In this document: positions 12,215 to 16,616 of the stretch, piece after piece | Layout of the letters: every line of letters starts with the position of its first letter | Position numbering within the stretch: the first letter of the stretch is position 1 | Assembly: GCA_002423155.1 (NCBI GenBank) | Contig: DIUV01000009.1 | Coordinates: 31,284 to 47,899 of the forward strand | Direction: 5' to 3' | DNA from: Alphaproteobacteria bacterium UBA6149 | GTDB taxonomy: Bacteria > Pseudomonadota > Alphaproteobacteria > Rickettsiales > UBA998 | DNA length: 16,616 bases | Program-made: the position numbers and the translations under genes | Notes under the pieces: model-generated | Seen by the model: only the letters and a program-made list of their open reading frames with translations | Database searches by the model: none | Told to the model about the DNA's origin: nothing

Positions 12215-13753
12215 TTAACAAATAGTTTTAACTTCTTTATTACGTAAGGTATCCACTTTAGCCAAAGCGTTGATATATGCAAGGGCGGATGCAACCAAAG
12301 TATCCACATCGCTGGCATTACCATTAATTAGCGTACCCGCAGCATCCAAACGCACAGTAACTTCGGCTTGCGCGTCGGTTCCTTGGGTTACCGCATGTAC
12401 TTGATATAATTTAAGCTGGGTATCCTCAGAACCGGGAACTAGTGCGCGAATGGCTTTGAACAAGGCATCTACGGGGCCATTGCCTTCCATTTCAATAGTT
12501 TTGGTTTCGCCCTCCACCTGCAAGGCCAACGTAACTTTCTGCGCCCCTTCCGTGCCACAAGCAACCTGCATGGATACGAGCGAGATAGCCTTTTCTCCAC
12601 TGCCCACGCGTGGCTCTACTAGTGCGATTAAATCATCGTCATACACATCTTTTTTCTTATCTGCCAAGTCTTTAAAACGTGCGAATACATCTTCAAAAGC
12701 ATTATCACCCAACTCAAAGCCTAATTCTTTTAACTTCTCGCGGAAAGCATGCCGCCCCGAATGCTTACCCATTACTAAATTAGAGCGCGTAAGCCCCACC
12801 GATTCAGGAGTCATAATCTCATAAGTACCAGCATGTTTTAACATGCCATCTTGATGAATGCCCGACTCATGCGCAAAAGCATTAGCACCGACAATCGCCT
12901 TATTAACCTGCACCGCCTGCCCAGTGATGGACTGAATTAAGCGCGAAGCGCGCGTGATATGCTCGGTTTTAATCCCCGTATCAAACCTCAAACGATCTTT
13001 GCGCACTTTTAGTGCCATTACTACTTCTTCCAAAGCAGTATTACCTGCCCGTTCACCAATCCCATTAATAGTACATTCAATCTGCCGCGCCCCGGCCATA
13101 ATCGCCGCTAAGGCATTCGCCGTGCCTAAGCCTAAATCATTATGCCCATGGAAAGAAAATATCGCTTTATCAAAATTTTGTACGTTTTTGCGCAAATTAG
13201 TGAAATATTCCGTAATATCCATCGGAGTAGCAAAACCGACCGTATCGGGGATATTAATCGTGGTTGCTCCTGCAGAAATGGCGGTTTCTACCGCACGCGC
13301 TAAAAATTCATGGCTGGTACGCGTCGCATCCATCGCTGACCATTCGACATCATCCGTAAAACGCCGCGCAAACGCCACCGTTTCCTTGATTACTGCTAAA
13401 GCTTCTTCTTCAGTAAGTTTAAACTGATATTGTAAATGAATGGGGCTGGTAGAAATAAAAGTATGGATACGTCCACGTTTAGCAGGCTTCAAAGCCTCCG
13501 CCGCCCGTTCAATATCTGCTGGCTTAGCTCGCGCCAAAGAACAGACTATCGCATTTTTTGCCTGCCGCGCTACCGCCTGCACGGACTCAAAATCCCCGTT
13601 GGAAGCCATGGCAAAACCTGCTTCAATCACATCCACTCCCATAAAATCGAGAGTTTCCGCCATCAGCAATTTTTCTTCTAAATTCATAGACATTCCCGGA
13701 GATTGCTCACCATCTCGCAAGGTAGTATCGAATATTACAATTTTATCGCTCAT
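12215..13753 (-). CDS. leuA: 2-isopropylmalate synthase LeuA
   Basis: 512 aa, full length. It condenses acetyl-CoA with 2-oxoisovalerate, the first committed step of leucine synthesis. Visible features: the catalytic-barrel start FDTTLRDGEQSPGMSM (8–23), DTVGFATP (170–177), the metal-binding HGHNDLG (202–208) and the signature NGIGERAGNTALEE (230–243). The accessory HESGIHQDGMLKH segment follows, then the C-terminal regulatory domain that senses leucine (about 370–505). Key residues (Arg13, Asp14, His202, His204, Asn238) are present, so the enzyme should be active. It shows the organism makes leucine or once did. A promoter must lie in the 156 bp shared with the divergent toxin–antitoxin operon. 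A GGCGG-containing sequence precedes the ATG; no attenuator was seen. Confidence 0.97.
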   Translation of the reverse strand: MSDKIVIFDTTLRDGEQSPGMSMNLEEKLLMAETLDFMGVDVIEAGFAMASNGDFESVQAVARQAKNAIVCSLARAKPADIERAAEALKPAKRGRIHTFISTSPIHLQYQFKLTEEEALAVIKETVAFARRFTDDVEWSAMDATRTSHEFLARAVETAISAGATTINIPDTVGFATPMDITEYFTNLRKNVQNFDKAIFSFHGHNDLGLGTANALAAIMAGARQIECTINGIGERAGNTALEEVVMALKVRKDRLRFDTGIKTEHITRASRLIQSITGQAVQVNKAIVGANAFAHESGIHQDGMLKHAGTYEIMTPESVGLTRSNLVMGKHSGRHAFREKLKELGFELGDNAFEDVFARFKDLADKKKDVYDDDLIALVEPRVGSGEKAISLVSMQVACGTEGAQKVTLALQVEGETKTIEMEGNGPVDALFKAIRALVPGSEDTQLKLYQVHAVTQGTDAQAEVTVRLDAAGTLINGNASDVDTLVASALAYINALAKVDTLRNKEVKTIC

Positions 13754-13852
13754 GCAGTTTAGCCGCCTTTTTCGGTTTAATATATTTTTCAGGGGTAAGC
13801 ATTGTACAACATTGAGAGATAAGCTGCAATGAGAGAAAAATCTGTAAATTTC

Positions 13853-13881
13853 TTGACTTTTTCTTAAAAATGCCTAACAAT
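13853..13881 (+). promoter_or_regulatory. Probable promoter of the MNT/HEPN operon
   Basis: TTGACT (13853–13858) is followed after 17 bp by AACAAT (13876–13881), with overlapping alternatives TAACAA and TATAAC. The mntA start is 29 bp further on. Confidence 0.45.
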
Positions 13882-13909
13882 ATAACACATTATATCTAGG
13901 CGTTTATAA

Positions 13910-14200
13910 ATGTTATTCGAGCAATTACAGCAACAAAAGTCAGAAATAGAGTCATTAGCACAGAGCTATGGCGCATTTGGCATTCAGGTTTTTGGCTCAG
14001 TGGCAAGGCATGAAGATAAGCCTGATAGCGACATTGATTTTCTGGTTGATTTTCCCGTTGGATATAATCTTTTTACCCAACGATTACCTTTGACAAAAAA
14101 GTTAGAAGAATTAACGGGTAGAAAAATTGATTTAATTCCCATCCATGAGCTTAATAAACATATTCGATCCGCAGTAATGCAAGAAGCGACCTATTTATGA
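13910..14200 (+). CDS. mntA: MNT-domain antitoxin (minimal nucleotidyltransferase MntA)
   Basis: 96 aa, typical of minimal nucleotidyltransferases. The active-site motif GSX10DXD is complete: FGSVARHEDKPDSDIDFLVD has Gly29-Ser30 and Asp41/Asp43, with a third acidic residue in RKIDLIP (Asp74). In characterised MNT/HEPN pairs the MNT protein neutralises the HEPN toxin by adding AMP to its active-site tyrosine. Its stop overlaps the start of the HEPN gene by four bases (ATGA), the usual operon arrangement. Divergent from leuA, from which it is separated by 156 bp. Confidence 0.92.
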   Translation: MLFEQLQQQKSEIESLAQSYGAFGIQVFGSVARHEDKPDSDIDFLVDFPVGYNLFTQRLPLTKKLEELTGRKIDLIPIHELNKHIRSAVMQEATYL

Positions 14201-14526
14201 GTAAGAATTGGCAAGCTTACGCCTTTCACATCTTGGATTGCATTGAGAAAATAGCACATATCTTAGAACGTGGAGATATTTCAGAAGACGCTATTTTGTA
14301 TGATGCTTTATTACGCAATCTGCAAACTCTTTCCGAAGCCACACAAAGACTACCAGAAGAAATAAAAAATAATTACACAGCGATTCCTTGGCGCAATATT
14401 GCGGATTTTCGCAACATTCTAGTGCATAATTATCTGGGTGATATTGACTCTTTAACCATAAAACAGATAGTGGATACGCAGCTTCCCCTATTAAAAATAG
14501 CTGTCTTAGACATGCTAAACAGTTAA
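14197..14526 (+). CDS. hepT: HEPN-domain toxin (HepT-like RNase)
   Basis: 109 aa, all-helical, typical of the DUF86/HepT family. The HEPN catalytic motif RX4HXY is present at Arg72, His77 and Tyr79 (FRNILVHNYLG), so the RNase should be competent. The tyrosine is the residue modified by the partner nucleotidyltransferase in studied systems. It overlaps mntA by four bases and ends 77 bp before pyrC. Expected role: a toxin–antitoxin module acting in plasmid or island maintenance, or phage defence; chromosomal copies are common. Both genes look intact. Confidence 0.92.
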   Translation: MSKNWQAYAFHILDCIEKIAHILERGDISEDAILYDALLRNLQTLSEATQRLPEEIKNNYTAIPWRNIADFRNILVHNYLGDIDSLTIKQIVDTQLPLLKIAVLDMLNS

Positions 14527-14603
14527 TCCACAAAATCCCTTGATTTTTTTATCCCCAAGCCGCAAAATCAGTCTCTCTTTCAAACTAATTAAAAGCACAT
14601 AAA

Positions 14604-15929
14604 ATGCAATTTTATCTTCCCCAGCGCAACCTTGGCAATAAAAAAACCGCTTATATCAACGCTCGTATTATTGACCCTGCCACTCGCTTTGATGGCGTTG
14701 GTGGATTATTAACTGAGGGTGATAAAATCGCGGATTTTAACAGCAGCTTGTTTTCCAGCGGCGTGCCCTCGGGAATTGATGAAGTTATTGATTGTAAAGG
14801 CAATGTTTTGTGCCCAGGACTATTAGACATCCAAGTACATTTCCGTGAACCAGGGCAGGAATATAAAGAAACCATTGCCACCGGCAGCAAATCTGCCGCC
14901 GCAGGAGGGGTAACTTTGGTTGCCTGCATGCCCAATACGCACCCCGTGGTGGATGAGGTTACAGTGGTAGATTTCATCCATAAACGCGCGCGTGAAACTG
15001 CGTATGTGAATGTGCGCACTTATGGTTGCATCAGCAAGGGCTTGAAAGGATTAGAACTTTCGGAAATGGGCTTACTGGCAGAAGCTGGTGCAGTAGGTTT
15101 TACCGATGATGGCTTACCGTTGATGGATGCTGGTCTGATGCGCAAAGCCTTATCCTACAGCCGTGAGTTAGGTGTGCCAATTGCTCAACATGCGGAAGAC
15201 TTAAACCTTTCCGCTGGCGGTTGCATGAATGAGGGGGCAATTTCTACGCGTTTAGGCGTAAAAGGTATTCCCAATGCAGCAGAAGCGGTGATGGTAGAGC
15301 GCGATATTTTATTGACAGAACTAACGGGTGGACAATATCACGTATTACATATTTCCACTGCCGAGGCGATTGATGCGGTGCGCCGCGCCAAGCAAAAAGG
15401 CTTAAAAGTAACCTGCGAGGCCGCTCCACACCATTTTACCCTCACAGATGAAGCGGTGTTAGAATATAAAACTTTTTGCAAAATGAATCCGCCATTACGC
15501 GCCGAAAAAGACCGTTTAGCGATTATAGAAGGTCTGCGCGATGGCACGATTGATGCGATTGCCACCGACCACGCCCCCCATGATGCAGAAAGCAAGCGCG
15601 TTCCGCTGGCGAATGCTTCGTTTGGTATTGTCGGGTTAGAAACTATGTTGCCCTTATCACTAGCATTATATCATAATGGCTCAATGAAATTGCTGGATTT
15701 GCTAGCCGCCATGACCTATAAACCCGCAGATATTATTCATGTAGAGGCAGGTCGCCTGCGCGTGGGTGCGCAAGCAGATTTAAGCTTGATTGACATCAAC
15801 CAAAGCTGGGTACTCAATCCTGATAGTTTCTTTAGTAAATCCAAAAACTCTCCCTTTGACGGAACCGAAGTAAAAGGCCGCGCAGTACGGACTATTGTTG
15901 GCGGTGAAACGGTTTTTTCTTTGAGTTAA
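14604..15929 (+). CDS. pyrC: Dihydroorotase, class I (PyrC-type), with altered metal motif
   Basis: 441 aa, full length. Dihydroorotase cyclises carbamoyl-aspartate in pyrimidine synthesis. The amidohydrolase landmarks are in place: CPGLLDIQVHFREPG (70–84), GGVTLVACMPNT (101–112), GFTDDGLP (165–172), AQHAED (194–199), VLHIST (247–252) and IATDHAPH (319–326). The first metal motif normally reads D-x-H-x-H; here it is Asp75-Ile-Gln77-Val-His79, from a CAA codon at 14832–14834. In some bacteria PyrC homologues lacking metal ligands are non-catalytic partners of aspartate transcarbamoylase, but all other ligands remain here, so it may still be active. No pyrB lies next to it. A GIY-YIG gene begins 1 bp after its stop codon. 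Confidence 0.92.
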   Translation: MQFYLPQRNLGNKKTAYINARIIDPATRFDGVGGLLTEGDKIADFNSSLFSSGVPSGIDEVIDCKGNVLCPGLLDIQVHFREPGQEYKETIATGSKSAAAGGVTLVACMPNTHPVVDEVTVVDFIHKRARETAYVNVRTYGCISKGLKGLELSEMGLLAEAGAVGFTDDGLPLMDAGLMRKALSYSRELGVPIAQHAEDLNLSAGGCMNEGAISTRLGVKGIPNAAEAVMVERDILLTELTGGQYHVLHISTAEAIDAVRRAKQKGLKVTCEAAPHHFTLTDEAVLEYKTFCKMNPPLRAEKDRLAIIEGLRDGTIDAIATDHAPHDAESKRVPLANASFGIVGLETMLPLSLALYHNGSMKLLDLLAAMTYKPADIIHVEAGRLRVGAQADLSLIDINQSWVLNPDSFFSKSKNSPFDGTEVKGRAVRTIVGGETVFSLS

Positions 15930-15930
15930 G

Positions 15931-16224
15931 GTGGAAAAACAATTTTATGTATATATATTAACTAATAAACCTTATGGAGTTTTCTATGTTGGAGTCACTT
16001 CTAGCCTAGCAAAAAGAATCTATGAGCATAAAAATGAATTTGTTGATAGTTTTAGTAAAAGATATAATCTTAAAATGCTAGTATATTATGAAGTATTTAC
16101 AAATTATGAAAATGCATTTGAACGCGAAAAAAGGTTAAAAAAGTGGTCAAGAGAATGGAAAATAAACGTAATTAATAATTTTAATCCTGAGTGGAATGAT
16201 TTATATGAGATAATATGCCAATAA
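15931..16224 (+). CDS. Single-domain GIY-YIG nuclease family protein
   Basis: 97 aa with a GTG start one base after the pyrC stop. It shows the GIY-YIG core: YVYILTN (6–12) then FYVGVTSSLAKRIYEHK (18–34), with the invariant Arg (RIYEH) and a downstream FEREKRLKKW with the catalytic-type Glu. This is the small stand-alone class (YhbQ/UPF0213-like), whose members may nick DNA or act in repair; exact role is unknown. It is much more AT-rich than pyrC, which suggests a separate origin despite the tight spacing, and it ends 4 bp before a long palindrome (16229–16325). The combination suggests a link to the repeat. Confidence 0.9.
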   Translation: MEKQFYVYILTNKPYGVFYVGVTSSLAKRIYEHKNEFVDSFSKRYNLKMLVYYEVFTNYENAFEREKRLKKWSREWKINVINNFNPEWNDLYEIICQ

Positions 16225-16228
16225 ACTC

Positions 16229-16325
16229 TCCGTCGTCATCCCCGCCTTGTGCGGGGATCTCAGGATACAAAATAGGACTGAATTTTTAGCCTAAGATCCC
16301 CGCACAAGGCGGGGATGACAACGGA
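16229..16325. repeat. Long palindrome, copy 4 of the dispersed repeat
   Basis: The 26-base arm at 16235–16260 (starting GTCATCCCCGCCTTG) is the exact complement of 16294–16319. The stem extends five more pairs outward past one mismatch (TCCGT/ACGGA). The loop is 33 bases. The outer ends (TCCGTCGTCATCC and GGATGACAACGGA) match those of the other three copies in the window. It can also act as a terminator for the pyrC/GIY-YIG transcript, although no T-run follows. Confidence 0.85.
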
Positions 16326-16569
16326 TAGTTATGGGTAAAAATAAAAAAGTGTCATGTAGAGTATGAGTTACAAGTATTTATTAATACTTTTTTGCAAAAA
16401 TTTTCAAGCAAAACCTAGTCAATTCCACAAATCAAGCTTATCTCAAGAAAAAGCTTGCTAATCCTTAAACAACTATCTATAAACACCCTTCGCTCAAAAG
16501 AGTGGGTCACTCAAAAGAGTGGCGCCCAGCAATGGGGCTTATTCCATAAACGGAATAATATTTAAGTGT
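16326..16569. other. AT-rich region before the initiator tRNA, no gene
   Basis: No coding region is seen. CTCAAAAGAGTGG occurs twice with a 17-bp period (16493–16505 and 16510–16522), each carrying its own small CTC-aaaa-GAG hairpin. A 7-bp hairpin TTATTCC-ataaac-GGAATAA at 16539–16558 lies 11 bp upstream of the tRNA and may be a leader or the end of an upstream transcript. Confidence 0.5.

Positions 16570-16616
<47 letters not shown>

Overview
The window looks like a stretch of chromosome from a low-GC alphaproteobacterium, probably uncultured and perhaps host-associated or predatory. The pointers are a leuA–mreB gene order that is common in alphaproteobacteria, a small protein with the rickettsial-type 17-kDa surface antigen domain, and many dispersed palindromic repeats of the kind that crowd alphaproteobacterial genomes. 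The intact leuA and the pyrC-type gene argue against a fully reduced, Rickettsia-like metabolism. This placement is an inference from gene content, not from a search.

Layout. 1–1966: envelope or secreted proteins of unknown role (a 5'-incomplete view of a signal-peptide protein on the minus strand, a 105-aa secreted protein, and a 17-kDa-antigen-like protein), separated by a GC-rich palindromic repeat. 1993–2248: a 242-bp MITE-like element with 29-bp terminal inverted repeats and a 7-bp target duplication. 2308–3982: a terminator, then three small minus-strand genes for glycine-rich hydrophobic proteins with low-complexity tails; two of them have a Pho-box-like sequence upstream. 4109–6669: tRNA-Glu(TTC) followed by a small genomic island. 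The island has degenerate copies of the tRNA 3' end at its far side, no integrase, an unrecognised 391-aa protein, and a striking run of perfect DNA/RNA hairpins that runs into a coiled-coil plus transmembrane protein gene.

6853–9427: a GNAT acetyltransferase, a membrane-anchored unknown protein, tRNA-Ala(TGC) and a GmhB/HisB-type HAD phosphatase without the usual zinc loop. 9460–9606: an IS630/mariner-type MITE with TA duplications. 9630–10856: a FliB-type flagellin lysine methylase. 10870–13753: mreB and leuA, both minus strand, with a second copy of the 17-kDa-side MITE between them. 13910–14526: an MNT/HEPN (MntA/HepT) toxin–antitoxin pair. 14604–16224: a class I dihydroorotase in which one metal-binding histidine reads as glutamine, followed 1 bp later by a single-domain GIY-YIG nuclease gene that itself abuts a near-perfect long palindrome. 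The window ends inside an initiator tRNA-fMet.

Housekeeping genes (mreB for cell shape, leuA for leucine, pyrC for pyrimidines, three tRNAs) are thus interleaved with small mobile DNA. The best candidates for something undescribed are the hairpin array in the tRNA-Glu island, the pairing of the GIY-YIG nuclease with a repeat family present four times here, and the apparently phosphate-controlled cluster of glycine-zipper proteins.
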